64,000 nucleotides of DNA from JAIOSF01 sp047159865 (GTDB lineage: Bacteria > Campylobacterota > Campylobacteria > Campylobacterales > Arcobacteraceae). The position numbers and the translations under genes were made by a program. Shown here one piece after another: positions 8,726-17,786 of this stretch (position 1 is the first letter of the stretch; each line of letters starts with the position of its first letter). Under the pieces are notes generated by a model. That model saw only the letters and a list, made by a program, of their open reading frames with translations, had not been told where the DNA came from and did not search any database. The stretch lies in the NCBI RefSeq assembly GCF_047159865.1, contig NZ_AP038804.1, positions 310,001 through 374,000 on the forward strand, in the 5' to 3' direction.

Positions 8726-9991
8726 TTATATATTATCAATAAATATATTATCCCATATATTTTCCAATTGTTTAGCTAAAGCGTATGATAAAAGAGGTGG
8801 GACAGCATTTCCAATAATTTTATATGCACCTGAACCTGATAAACTATAAGGTTCATTTTTTTTTCTTTTTCTAACAAAAACATAATTGTCAGGAAAAGTT
8901 TGTAATCTTGCGCATTCTCTAACGGTTAATCTTCTTTCTTCCATTAATTCTAATTCTTTTAAATATTTTCCACCATTCTCTTGGCTTAGTCTTCTAAATT
9001 CAATATTTCCATGATGTTCTGCACGTATTACGGGAGCAATATGATTCAACTTTATCTCAATATTTCCTTGATAACCTTTACAAAACTTAGCTTTTGAATA
9101 AGTTTGCTGTGCCAAATCTGAATCAATATTAGGTTCTTGCAAATCATAAAAAGCATTTTCACAAGTTGAATAAGGTTTTAATAATTGTTTCCCAAAATTA
9201 TTCTTTAACAATGGATTAAAATGTGTTGCCAAAGGATAAGGATTAATATTATCATTAATATCATTCTTTACAAATAATTCTAAAACTTCTTTTTTTAAAT
9301 ACTTCTTATTAAAACCAATAAATATTACTCTCTCTCTCTTTTGAGGAATTCCATAATCTGCTGCATTTAAAATTTGCGTAGGTAAAACAAAATAGCCATC
9401 ACCGTCAATTGATTTAAAATCATTTTCAATAATACGCTTTACATCACTCATACTAGATAAACCTTTTACATTTTCAGCATAAAAAACTTTAGGTTTAGTT
9501 ATTTCAATTACTTCTTTAAGCCACATGTAAAGTTGTCCTCTATTTTCAGCACTTGCAATTGTTGTTTCAGATGCAAGTCCACCATCATGGCTTTTTGTTG
9601 ACTTAAGTCCCTGTCGGTTTCCTGCTACACTAAAATCCTGACAAGGAAAACCACCGGTAACTATATCTACATTTGATGGAAATCTAAATTGCCCTTCTCT
9701 ATATTTTTTAACAATATCTATAATACTATCTGAATGAAAAATTTTTTCACTATCATGTCCTCTATCTCGAAAAAACGGAATCCAGGCAGCTGCTGCAGGT
9801 TTTAATATATCATTTGCAAATACAGTTGTAAATGGAGTTTCTTTTAATAAGACTTTTTTACCCATATCTTTTTCTATCCAATGATGATTTTTATCTAAAT
9901 TTAAATACTCTTTCATCGTCTCAAAGTTTCCTTCAAAACCTAAATCCATTCCTCCTGCACCCGAAAAAAGGGAAACTAATCTTTTCTTCAT
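8726..9991 (-). CDS. Type II DNA (cytosine-5) methyltransferase
   Basis: Modification enzyme of a restriction-modification cassette. All key C5-methylase motifs are visible: motif I FSGAGGMDLGF (residues 9-19), IV with catalytic PCQ (116-118, in GGFPCQDFSVAG), VI ENV (173-175), VIII QKRERVIFIG, and X GNAVPP near the C-terminus. The variable region carries IRAEHHGNIEFRRLS, a segment I associate with methylases for GGNCC/GGWCC-type sites; the target is therefore only a low-confidence guess. It is divergently arranged with the controller gene at 10099 across a 107-bp regulatory region. The whole 421 residues appear intact. Confidence 0.93.
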   Translation of the reverse strand: MKKRLVSLFSGAGGMDLGFEGNFETMKEYLNLDKNHHWIEKDMGKKVLLKETPFTTVFANDILKPAAAAWIPFFRDRGHDSEKIFHSDSIIDIVKKYREGQFRFPSNVDIVTGGFPCQDFSVAGNRQGLKSTKSHDGGLASETTIASAENRGQLYMWLKEVIEITKPKVFYAENVKGLSSMSDVKRIIENDFKSIDGDGYFVLPTQILNAADYGIPQKRERVIFIGFNKKYLKKEVLELFVKNDINDNINPYPLATHFNPLLKNNFGKQLLKPYSTCENAFYDLQEPNIDSDLAQQTYSKAKFCKGYQGNIEIKLNHIAPVIRAEHHGNIEFRRLSQENGGKYLKELELMEERRLTVRECARLQTFPDNYVFVRKRKKNEPYSLSGSGAYKIIGNAVPPLLSYALAKQLENIWDNIFIDNI

Positions 9992-10025
9992 ATCTTATAA
10001 ATCTCCAATTTTATACTTTAAACTA

Positions 10026-10077
10026 TTATACTAAAAGTAAACATAATGCTAACTTTAGTATGTAGAATTATAGTATG
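10026..10077. promoter_or_regulatory. Candidate controller-protein operator between methyltransferase and C gene
   Basis: The divergent intergenic region contains TAGTATG twice in direct orientation (10056-10062 and 10071-10077, 15 bases apart) and an inverted near-copy TATACTA at 10026-10032. C proteins of R-M systems bind paired short palindromic boxes just upstream of their own gene, so these repeats are the best candidate operator. No binding evidence exists here. Confidence 0.4.
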
Positions 10078-10098
10078 CAATTAGATATTATATGATTC

Positions 10099-10329
10099 AT
10101 GAAAAATAATAGTATGGATATATTAAAAAAATTTGGCACACGCATTCAATTTTTAAGAAAAAAACAAAGAATATCACAAGAAGAATTAGCACATATATGT
10201 GGTTTACATAGAACATATATTGGGATGATTGAACGAGGTGAGAAAAATATTACTTTAAAAAATATTGAAAAATTAGCTAATGCCTTAAAACTTAATATCT
10301 CTGACTTAATTAAGGATTTAAATGGCTGA
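10099..10329 (+). CDS. XRE-family controller (C) protein of the R-M system
   Basis: A 76-residue single helix-turn-helix protein. The HTH is ISQEELAHICGLHRTYIGMIERG (about residues 25-47), the classic XRE/Cro layout. Size and place, directly before and overlapping the putative restriction endonuclease gene (8-base overlap) and divergent from the methyltransferase, match C proteins. These delay nuclease expression until the host DNA is methylated. ATG is chosen at 10099; a weak AT-rich leader precedes it. Confidence 0.88.
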   Translation: MKNNSMDILKKFGTRIQFLRKKQRISQEELAHICGLHRTYIGMIERGEKNITLKNIEKLANALKLNISDLIKDLNG

Positions 10330-11437
10330 TGTATTAACACACTTAAGAGAACTCAGTTTCGGGTATTCAATTTTAAAAGAAGGAATAACTGAATTTAACG
10401 ATTCTCCAGATGTTTTTTTAAACTTTTGTAAATCAAATATAAAGAACTGCCAACATCTAACAAGATCACAAATATCTTCAAAATCTGAGTTTTCTGATAT
10501 TGAACGTGATACTATTTATAATGGGTTAAAACTAGGTCGGTATATTATAAGTAAAAATATTCTTAATAGTAAAGCAAATGTAAAATGGCTAGGAAATGAA
10601 AATCAAAGTGGTACTACATATGACATGGAGATTGATAACATATTCTTTTCATTAAAAGAAAAAAGTTTTATTTTACATAATATGGGTCTATATCAACTTC
10701 TAAATATTATTACAGATAAAATTTCATATAAAAAAGGTTTACATATTTTTGAACAATTTGCTCCAGATGCATTGGAGAAATGGTTTACAATAACAAGACA
10801 AAGAACAATAGATAAATTAAAAATTAAATCTTTTCAAACTGAAGATAGTCAAAGAAAGAATATTAAATTAGCATATTCAGAAGAAAAACTATATTTATTT
10901 TATAATGGTGACGAAATAAAAATTCAAAATTTCTCTGAATGTAGCTATGAACGATTTAAAAATGAAACAACATCAAAAATACGAGAGAAAGTTTTTTCAA
11001 AATTTATTAATCAACATCTGGCTTCTGATATAATGTATTTAGAAGCAAAAAAAAACTGTGCTGAGAAAGCAGGAAAAAACTTAGTAGATTATTTAAAATG
11101 TAATGTGAGTCAAAACCCTTCACCTAAATCTTTATATAATTTATTCCGAGTTACAAATCAAGATTATTATTATGCAAAAACTACACCTAATGATATAGAA
11201 GTATATAAAATACCTTCACAAAGTGAATTTTCAAATAATATTCAAATTACTGATATAACTTATTCTGTCCCTAGTTCTCAATTAAACTTACTAACTACTA
11301 TTGAAAATACAGATACAAAAGAAAAATTAATATTTAGAAATGAATTGAGATACTCTCATGGACAACTAAATGGTACTCCTGAAGCAAAAATGTATATTGA
11401 TCAAGGTTCATTATTAATTGCATATAAATCTATCTAG
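10322..11437 (+). CDS. Putative type II restriction endonuclease
   Basis: I do not recognise the family with certainty. The call rests mainly on context: a 371-residue ORF overlapping the C gene, in a cassette with a C5 methyltransferase. In the sequence, the segment TTYDMEIDNIFFSLKEKS (about residues 98-115) has the shape of a PD-(D/E)xK nuclease core, with an acidic residue on one strand and S-L-K on the next, so Asp101 or Asp105 and Lys112 are candidate catalytic residues. The protein is Asn/Lys/Ser rich, AT-biased like its neighbours, and shows no frameshift. Confidence 0.72.
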   Translation: MADVLTHLRELSFGYSILKEGITEFNDSPDVFLNFCKSNIKNCQHLTRSQISSKSEFSDIERDTIYNGLKLGRYIISKNILNSKANVKWLGNENQSGTTYDMEIDNIFFSLKEKSFILHNMGLYQLLNIITDKISYKKGLHIFEQFAPDALEKWFTITRQRTIDKLKIKSFQTEDSQRKNIKLAYSEEKLYLFYNGDEIKIQNFSECSYERFKNETTSKIREKVFSKFINQHLASDIMYLEAKKNCAEKAGKNLVDYLKCNVSQNPSPKSLYNLFRVTNQDYYYAKTTPNDIEVYKIPSQSEFSNNIQITDITYSVPSSQLNLLTTIENTDTKEKLIFRNELRYSHGQLNGTPEAKMYIDQGSLLIAYKSI

Positions 11438-11514
11438 CAAATTATTTAACTATACACCCACCATCCCTTTAATTATAATGCGATTTTAACGAAAATTATA
11501 TTAAAATCGCGATT

Positions 11515-12408
11515 ATGATAAATACCCCTCCCAAAGAGAATACAAATCTCGCTATAAAATATATGCTAATTTCATCTTTTTTGTTTGCCTTTACAGGTGG
11601 ATTTGCAAAAGAACTAAGTACCTATGTCAGTTCAATTGAAGTAGTCTTTTTTCGAAATATCACAGGTGTAATAATTATCCTTTATGCTATTTATAAATCT
11701 CCTCTCAATCAAAAAGGTGGCAAACCATTTTTACTTTTTGCAAGAGGATTTATTGGTTTTAGTGCACTACTCATGTACTTTTACAATATTGCAACAATCC
11801 CTTTAGCAGAAGCCCAAACCTTTAGTAAAGTGTCACCTATTTTTACAGCAATATTTTCTTATCTTATTTTAAAAGAAAAGCTTTCTACTATTGCATGGGT
11901 TGGAATTTTTATAGGTTTTTTTGGAGTTCTTTTTGTTACTGGATTTGATGTTTTAAATTTAAGTAAAACAGATTGGTTAGGCATTTTAAGTGGTGTAGGT
12001 GCAGGACTTGCTTACACCTCTATTCGGGAACTAAGAAAATTTTATGATAATCGTTCAATCGTTTTATCATTTATGATAATTGGAACAATAGGTCCGATTA
12101 TTCTTATGATTTTAGCAGAGTTCTATTCCTCTTCCACTTTTGACTGGGTATTAGCTCCATTTATTATGCCCACAGGCTGGGCTTGGTTTCATATCGTTGG
12201 ACTAGGTCTTTTTGCAACTGGTTCACAAGTATATATGACAAAAGCATACTCTTTAGCACAAGGTGGAATTGTAGGAACAATTAGTTATTCAACAATACTT
12301 TTTTCTATATTTATAGGTATGTTTTTAGGAGATGTTTTTCCTAGTGTGAGTTTATTTATTGGTATTGCATTTATTGTGTTAAGTGGTATTTTAGTTTCAA
12401 AAAAATAA
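11515..12408 (+). CDS. EamA/DMT-family transporter
   Basis: Inner-membrane drug/metabolite-type transporter of 297 residues with about ten hydrophobic helices in two EamA repeats (roughly 16-145 and 160-295). Family features are visible in the first repeat (RNITGVIIIL, then AEAQTFSKVSPIFTAIF) and in the second (IGLGLFATGSQVYMTKAYSL-like region). The substrate cannot be told from the sequence. It begins a plus-strand run that continues to pyrF. Confidence 0.88.
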   Translation: MINTPPKENTNLAIKYMLISSFLFAFTGGFAKELSTYVSSIEVVFFRNITGVIIILYAIYKSPLNQKGGKPFLLFARGFIGFSALLMYFYNIATIPLAEAQTFSKVSPIFTAIFSYLILKEKLSTIAWVGIFIGFFGVLFVTGFDVLNLSKTDWLGILSGVGAGLAYTSIRELRKFYDNRSIVLSFMIIGTIGPIILMILAEFYSSSTFDWVLAPFIMPTGWAWFHIVGLGLFATGSQVYMTKAYSLAQGGIVGTISYSTILFSIFIGMFLGDVFPSVSLFIGIAFIVLSGILVSKK

Positions 12409-12468
12409 TAGTACCCATTTAATTGAATATTGGATATAATGATACTTATAAATATTCGGAGAAACTAT

Positions 12469-12846
12469 ATGAACTTAGATAAAGTAATAGCAGGTTTTTT
12501 TATCATTTTAGCAATGACATTAAACTTTGGTTTTTTTTACGGTGATTCACTTGACTTACAAATGCATAGTAAATACGAGCTTTTTGCTGCGATTATTGTA
12601 AATATTATTGCAACAATATTAAAGTTAGGTGATAAAACACAAATGGGTTCTGTACTCATTGCAAGTAGTTTGGTTGCCGATATTCAACTTATTGCAGCAG
12701 CAACTCTATGGACAATTTATGGTATAGATGACACAATATCACCAGAAATATTTGGAATTATTATTTCTCTAAGTGGCGGTGCACTCCTTGCTAATATCAC
12801 ATCAGTAATTTTATATATTGGTGATACATTAAAGTCAAAGCGATAA
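12469..12846 (+). CDS. DUF6394-type small membrane protein
   Basis: A 125-residue protein with four hydrophobic segments. I chose the ATG at 12469 because it is preceded by a good ribosome site (CGGAGAAACTAT) and gives MNLDKVIAGF; the longer reading from 12430 has no such site. It resembles the Campylobacterota family named DUF6394, which is typically found, as here, immediately upstream of a TrkA-N potassium channel gene (4 bases away). Its role is unknown; the pairing suggests a subunit or helper of the channel. Confidence 0.7.
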   Translation: MNLDKVIAGFFIILAMTLNFGFFYGDSLDLQMHSKYELFAAIIVNIIATILKLGDKTQMGSVLIASSLVADIQLIAAATLWTIYGIDDTISPEIFGIIISLSGGALLANITSVILYIGDTLKSKR

Positions 12847-12850
12847 TATT

Positions 12851-14563
12851 TTGAACAATAGTTCATTGTGGATTATTTTACAAAGGATGAGACTTCCTTT
12901 TACTGTGATTGTGATCACTTATGCAATTGCAATGACAGGATTACTTATCATTCCAGGTATCGATGATCAAGGTAACCCTTATCAAATGTCTATTTTTCAG
13001 GCATTTTATTTTATCACTTATACAGCTACTACAATTGGATTTGGAGAGATCCCTTATCCTTTTACTCATGCACAAAAAATTTGGATTTCGTGTTCTATAT
13101 ATATCACCGTTCTTGGTTGGTTTTATGGTATAGGAACACTAGTAAGACTTTTACAAGATAAACTTTTTTTAAAAGAGATTGCACTTGCAAAATTTAAAAG
13201 ATCAGTTAAAAATATCAAAGAAGATTTTGTAATTATTTTAGGTTATAATGAAACAACCAGTATTATTATCAAAAAATTATTACGACAAAATATGAGAGTA
13301 GTAGTTATTGAAAGAGATCAAAAAAAAGCTGACTATCTCAATCTCGAAGGTTTTACCCCCCATATTCCTATTTTAGTCAAAGATGTTCACAATACAACAT
13401 CTTTAGAATTTGCAGGAGTTCAATCAATATATTGTAAAGGGGTAATATCCTTACTAGATAGAAATATTTTAAATTTAAGAGTCACCTTAGCCTCAAAAAT
13501 TTTAAATCCAAATGTACGAGTTGCAGTAAAATCTTCAACAGACAACCAAACAGGAAATTTTTATGATGCTGGTGCTGATATTGTTGAAAACCCTTTTTCT
13601 ATAATATCTACACAAATAGAGATGGCGCTAGTTGCACCAAGTCTTTTTAAACTTGAAAATTGGTTATATAAAATTGGTACACTAGATTCAAATACTTTTT
13701 CAATACCAAACGAAAAAATTATAATTTGTGGATATGGAAGATTTGGAAAAACTCTTTATGAAATGTTTGAAAAAAATAAAATATATCCAACTATAATTGA
13801 AGAAAACGAACGAAAAATATCTCAGGCAAAAGATAATGGAATCAAAAATATCATTAAAGGCAACGCAGAAGATAAATCATGTTTACATAATGCAAATATA
13901 ACAGATACAAATCTTATCATTGTAGGCACAAATAATGACACAACAAATCTTTCTATAGTATCAACAGTTAAAAAACTCAATAAAAATACAATTATCTTAG
14001 CAAGAGAAAATGAACTTTTAGATTTCTCAATATTTTTACATGCAAAAATTGATCATATTTTTTTACCAGATAAACTTTTAGTACATCGAGTTACCAATGC
14101 CATTATCAATCCTTTGTCAGATATCATGGTACAATTAATTTTAAAAAAAGATGAATCATGGGGTCAAAAACTTTTATCAACTTTAATGAAAACAATAGAC
14201 ACAAATCCTATAACATTTGAAATCACAATTTCAAAAAATGAAACTCTAGAAATATTCAAGTACCTTTCTCTTAATAAAGGTACCTTAACAATAGAAAAAT
14301 TAAGTGCTTCAAGAAGAGATAGAAACCTAAAAAACAACCTTTTCCCTCTTCTTATTATAAGAGATAAAGAAAAGTTTCTGATTCCAAATAGTGATTTCGA
14401 ATTAAATATCAATGATAAAATTTTATTTGCTTGTGATAAAAATGCAAGAGAAGATTTTAAATATATAGCAAATAATATTTATGAGTTTCATTATATTATA
14501 ATGGGTGAAGAGAAAAAATATTTTACAAAATTTATAAATTTTAATCAAAAAGGAAAAAAATGA
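12851..14563 (+). CDS. Potassium channel protein with two TrkA-N (RCK) domains
   Basis: A 570-residue channel. Two membrane helices (about 12-34 and 75-100) flank a pore loop with the filter-like sequence TTIGFGE (about 60-66). Two NAD-binding RCK domains follow; the second has a clear IICGYGRFGKT (about 293-303) and the first a less canonical IILGYNETT. A C-terminal TrkA-C-like region closes it. The annotated start is TTG at 12851; an ATG at 12887 (MRLPFTV) is a possible alternative but has its SD-like AAAGG too close. The 3' end overlaps the kdsA start by 4 bases. Confidence 0.85.
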   Translation: MNNSSLWIILQRMRLPFTVIVITYAIAMTGLLIIPGIDDQGNPYQMSIFQAFYFITYTATTIGFGEIPYPFTHAQKIWISCSIYITVLGWFYGIGTLVRLLQDKLFLKEIALAKFKRSVKNIKEDFVIILGYNETTSIIIKKLLRQNMRVVVIERDQKKADYLNLEGFTPHIPILVKDVHNTTSLEFAGVQSIYCKGVISLLDRNILNLRVTLASKILNPNVRVAVKSSTDNQTGNFYDAGADIVENPFSIISTQIEMALVAPSLFKLENWLYKIGTLDSNTFSIPNEKIIICGYGRFGKTLYEMFEKNKIYPTIIEENERKISQAKDNGIKNIIKGNAEDKSCLHNANITDTNLIIVGTNNDTTNLSIVSTVKKLNKNTIILARENELLDFSIFLHAKIDHIFLPDKLLVHRVTNAIINPLSDIMVQLILKKDESWGQKLLSTLMKTIDTNPITFEITISKNETLEIFKYLSLNKGTLTIEKLSASRRDRNLKNNLFPLLIIRDKEKFLIPNSDFELNINDKILFACDKNAREDFKYIANNIYEFHYIIMGEEKKYFTKFINFNQKGKK

Positions 14564-15357
14564 TACTATTAACAGGTCCATGTGTTATAGAAAACAGAGA
14601 TAATGTTATGAAAATAGCAGAACAACTAGCAAAACTAAATGAAAATGAAAGAATTGATTTTTATTTCAAAGCTAGTTTTGACAAAGCAAATAGAACAAGT
14701 TTAGATAGTTTTAGAGGTCCAGGACTCGATGAAGGACTAAAAATTCTTCAAGAAGTAAAAGATACTTTTGGATATAAACTAGTAACTGATGTACATGAAT
14801 CAAACCAAGTAAAAGCAACTGCAGAAGTATGTGATATAGTTCAAATACCTGCATTTTTATGTAGACAAACTGATTTATTAGTTGCTGCTGGAAAAACTAA
14901 TGCAAAAGTAAATATCAAAAAAGGTCAGTTTCTAGCGGCTAATAGTATGAAACATCCTGTTGCAAAAGTATTGGCTACAAGAGGAATTGACGAAGTAAAC
15001 TACCAAACAAGTAAAGAAAACGGTGTTTGGCTTTGTGAAAGAGGAAATGTATTTGGTTATGGTGCATTAGTAGTTGATATGAAAAATCTTATCGCTATGA
15101 GAGAGTTTGCACCAGTTATCTTTGACGCAACTCACTCTGCACAAGTTCCAAGTACTGGTGAAACAACTGGTGGTAACTCTGCAATAGTTCCTAGTTTAGC
15201 TAAAGCTGCGGCTGCGGTGGGTGTGGATGGTTTCTTTTTTGAAACACACTTTGACCCATCATCTGCACTAAGTGATGGTCCAAATATGTTAAAAATAGAA
15301 GATTTGTACAAAACAGTTGATGATATTTTCAAGATACAAGATGTTTTAAACTATTAA
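14560..15357 (+). CDS. kdsA: 3-deoxy-8-phosphooctulonate synthase
   Basis: Condenses PEP with arabinose 5-phosphate to make KDO 8-phosphate for lipopolysaccharide. The 265 residues contain the family's N-terminal GPCVIE, the substrate-binding KASFDKANRTS (about 39-49) and the late DATHS and ETHFDPSSA segments. Length is normal. It is preceded by AAAGGAAAAAA and overlaps the channel gene's stop. It heads the short core cluster kdsA-ribH-nusB-pyrF. Confidence 0.96.
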   Translation: MILLTGPCVIENRDNVMKIAEQLAKLNENERIDFYFKASFDKANRTSLDSFRGPGLDEGLKILQEVKDTFGYKLVTDVHESNQVKATAEVCDIVQIPAFLCRQTDLLVAAGKTNAKVNIKKGQFLAANSMKHPVAKVLATRGIDEVNYQTSKENGVWLCERGNVFGYGALVVDMKNLIAMREFAPVIFDATHSAQVPSTGETTGGNSAIVPSLAKAAAAVGVDGFFFETHFDPSSALSDGPNMLKIEDLYKTVDDIFKIQDVLNY

Positions 15358-15417
15358 TTAAATTTTAGATATAATCGCAATATATTAAAAAATAAGAATT
15401 TTAAACGGAGATATAAA

Positions 15418-15888
15418 ATGAATATAATTGAAGGTCAAATGAGACTAAATGGTAATGAAAAAGTAGCTATCATAAATGGTAGATTCAACCATATTATCAC
15501 AGATAGATTAGTAGAGGGTGCACAAGATTCTTTTAAAAGACATGGTGGAAATGATGAGAACTTAGATCTAATTTTAGTTCCAGGTGCTTTTGAAATTCCT
15601 TTTGCATTACAAAAAGCATTAGAAAGTGGTAAATACGATGCTATTTGTTGTGTTGGTGCAGTTATAAGAGGTTCAACTCCACACTTTGACTACATCTCTG
15701 CTGAAGCTACAAAAGGGATTGCGAGTGCTACTATGAATCACTCTATTCCAGTTTCAAATGGTGTTTTAACAACAAACACAATTGAACAAGCGATCGAGAG
15801 AGCTGGTAGTAAAGCTGGAAATAAAGGTGCTGAAGCTATGACAACTATTATTGAGATGTTAGATTTATACGCTCAGATGGATAAATAA
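15418..15888 (+). CDS. ribH: 6,7-dimethyl-8-ribityllumazine synthase
   Basis: Penultimate step of riboflavin synthesis. The 156-residue protein shows the substrate-binding GAFEIPFAL (about 59-67), GAVIRGSTPHFDYIS (about 80-94) with catalytic His, and NGVLTTNT. A strong ribosome site (ACGGAGATATAAA) precedes ATG. It overlaps the nusB start by one base (TAATG), so the pair is coupled. No FMN riboswitch is visible in the 60-base leader. Confidence 0.97.
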   Translation: MNIIEGQMRLNGNEKVAIINGRFNHIITDRLVEGAQDSFKRHGGNDENLDLILVPGAFEIPFALQKALESGKYDAICCVGAVIRGSTPHFDYISAEATKGIASATMNHSIPVSNGVLTTNTIEQAIERAGSKAGNKGAEAMTTIIEMLDLYAQMDK

Positions 15889-16289
15889 TGGCTACAAGAA
15901 CTCAAGCAAGAGAATCAGTAATCGGTCTACTTTATGCGTATGATTTAGGAAATGAAGCGATAGCTAAATTTTCTGATGTTATCTTAGAAGATAAAAAAAT
16001 CAGAAACAAACAAAAAGATTTTGCTTTAGGATTATTCAATGGAACTATTGCAAATCTTACAGAAGTTGATAAAGAGATTGCATCACACCTAAATGAAAGA
16101 GATATCTCTGATGTTGGAAGTGTTGAAAAAGCTATTTTAAGACTTTCTATTTATGAAATTTTATTTAGTGATTTGGATAAAGCAATTATCATCAATGAAG
16201 CAATAGAGCTATCAAAAAGATTAGCAGCTGATAATGCACCAAAATTTATCAACGGTGTGTTAGATAGTATTGAAAAGAAAGAGAAATAA
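15888..16289 (+). CDS. nusB: Transcription antitermination factor NusB
   Basis: All-helical RNA-binding factor for rRNA antitermination. The 133 residues carry the family opening RTQARESVIGLLYAYDL and the C-terminal KAIIINEAIELSKR and KFINGVLD motifs. It is fused by overlap to ribH, the ribH-nusB order that is common in proteobacteria, with pyrF following 3 bases later. Confidence 0.95.
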   Translation: MATRTQARESVIGLLYAYDLGNEAIAKFSDVILEDKKIRNKQKDFALGLFNGTIANLTEVDKEIASHLNERDISDVGSVEKAILRLSIYEILFSDLDKAIIINEAIELSKRLAADNAPKFINGVLDSIEKKEK

Positions 16290-16292
16290 TAT

Positions 16293-16976
16293 ATGAAACT
16301 ATGTGTTGCCCTAGACTTACCAAGTGCTAAAGAAAACCTAGAATTAGCTACAAACATCAAAGACCATGATGTTTGGCTAAAAGTTGGACTAAGAGCTTAT
16401 ATAAGAGATGGTAAAGAGTTTTTAGAAACTTTAAAATCTATCAACCCAAACTTCAAAATATTTTTAGACTTAAAACTACACGACATACCAAATACAATGG
16501 CAGATGCTGCATATGAAGTAGCACAATGCCCTATTGATATGTTTAATGTACATGCAAGTGCAGGTAAAGTTGCAATGCAAACAGTTATGAATAGAATCAA
16601 AGATATTCCAAATAGACCAATTCTGATTGCTGTTACAGCCCTTACAAGTTTTGACAATGAAAACTTCAAAGCTGTATACAATGAAGATATTGAAACAAAA
16701 GCAACACAATTTGCAAAAGATACTTTTGAAGCTGGACTTGATGGTGTAGTTTCATCTGCATTTGAAAGCCTAGATATCAAAAATAACACTTCAAAAGAGT
16801 TCATCACACTATGCCCAGGGATTCGTCCATTTGGTGAAGATGCAGGTGATCAAAAACGAGTTGCGGATATAGCTTTAGCAAAAAAAGAGCTAGTAGATTT
16901 CATTGTTGTAGGGCGACCTATATACAAATCTGCTAACCCAACAGAAGTTGTAGAAAATATTTTAAAAAACATCTAA
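16293..16976 (+). CDS. pyrF: Orotidine 5'-phosphate decarboxylase
   Basis: Last step of UMP synthesis. The 227-residue TIM barrel shows the catalytic DLKLHDIPNT (about 59-68), VHASAG, and the phosphate-binding VVGRPIYKS near the C-terminus. It is last in the kdsA-ribH-nusB-pyrF run; the tRNA-Ser gene begins 49 bases later. Confidence 0.96.
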   Translation: MKLCVALDLPSAKENLELATNIKDHDVWLKVGLRAYIRDGKEFLETLKSINPNFKIFLDLKLHDIPNTMADAAYEVAQCPIDMFNVHASAGKVAMQTVMNRIKDIPNRPILIAVTALTSFDNENFKAVYNEDIETKATQFAKDTFEAGLDGVVSSAFESLDIKNNTSKEFITLCPGIRPFGEDAGDQKRVADIALAKKELVDFIVVGRPIYKSANPTEVVENILKNI

Positions 16977-17025
16977 ATTTTAAGGTGTTTTTTAACTTAC
17001 TTCTATTATAATTCGACCTACAAAA

Positions 17026-17115
17026 GGACGAGTGGGTGAGTGGCTGAAACCACATCCCTGCTAAGGATGCGTACTGGTAACGGTACCGAGAGTTCGAATC
17101 TCTCCTCGTCCGCCA
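17026..17115 (+). tRNA. tRNA-Ser (GCU anticodon)
   Basis: Complete class II tRNA with encoded CCA. The acceptor stem GGACGAG pairs with CTCGTCC (17105-17111), G is the discriminator, and CCA is at 17113-17115. Anticodon GCT sits in CTGCTAAGG. A long variable arm and the T loop GTTCGAATC are present. Its 3' end is the integration site of two tandem elements: parts of it recur at 20602-20630 and 25501-25522. Confidence 0.96.
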
Positions 17116-17163
17116 CTAATAAACGCCTTGTTTAAAGGCTTCAAAGCATATAATCTAAAAATC

Positions 17164-17185
17164 TTACTACAACTTTTTACTACAA
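17164..17185 (+). repeat. Short direct repeats near the left end of island 1
   Basis: TTACTACAA occurs at 17164-17172 and 17177-17185 (13-base period), with a variant TTACTACTA near 17214. They lie 50-100 bases inside the attachment site, where integrase arm sites are expected. They differ from the TGTCCAAC repeats of island 2, so if functional they would bind a different recombinase. Confidence 0.35.
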
Positions 17186-17251
17186 ACGATTAAAATATAC
17201 AACTTTTTTTATTTTTACTACTATTTACCTATAAAAATAAAAACTACCAAA

Positions 17252-17779
17252 TTAATAATTAGAGTCAAACTCTTGTAATACATCTTTTGTAACTTGTTTA
17301 TAATCTTCAATAAGTGCCGATAATGGAACTCCTAATTTTAAAGCTTCTTGTTTTGCTTCATCTTCTGTTAGCTCTTTAGTGTAAAAATCATCTAAAGTTC
17401 TTGTATTATAAATATCATCTATTGTTCCAACTTTATTATGATTATTTATATTGAGAGATATTTTATCATCTTGTATCACTCCACTTAGTTTATAGACAAG
17501 TTCAATAGCTCTTAATTTTGTACTATCTGTATCAGCACCAACTAAAATATTTTCTAATTGTTCATTTGCGACTATTGATAATCTTTTAAAATGATTTTGA
17601 TTGTGTTCAGTTTCTAAGGTATGTATTTTCTTTACTATCCTTTCATCTTGTAATAACTCATAAGCTTTTGATTTAGAATAGCTCTCACTGTAACCAGCTT
17701 GGGAAGATGATTGTTTTATATCTCTTGTAATAATGTAGTTTTCACAAAATGCAATTTGTTTAGCTGTTAAATTACTCAC
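17252..17779 (-). CDS. Terminase small subunit-like protein (Terminase_2 type)
   Basis: A 175-residue protein whose N-terminus, LTAKQIAFCENYIITRDIKQ then SSSQAGYSESYSKSKAYELL (residues 4-43), fits the phage small terminase pattern: L-T-x-K-Q-x-x-F, followed by AGYS and a repeat-number helix. TerS recognises DNA for packaging. No large terminase or capsid gene is present, so in this setting it could redirect packaging of a helper phage, as TerS does in phage-inducible islands, or be a repurposed DNA-binding protein. The C-terminal half is not recognised. It ends 136 bases from the tRNA and is 7 bases downstream of the next orphan. Confidence 0.68.
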   Translation of the reverse strand: MSNLTAKQIAFCENYIITRDIKQSSSQAGYSESYSKSKAYELLQDERIVKKIHTLETEHNQNHFKRLSIVANEQLENILVGADTDSTKLRAIELVYKLSGVIQDDKISLNINNHNKVGTIDDIYNTRTLDDFYTKELTEDEAKQEALKLGVPLSALIEDYKQVTKDVLQEFDSNY

Positions 17780-17786
17780 TTATAAC

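Noticed and set aside
15358..15417. FMN riboswitch upstream of ribH
   Set aside because: The leader is 60 bases and shows none of the conserved FMN-aptamer core.
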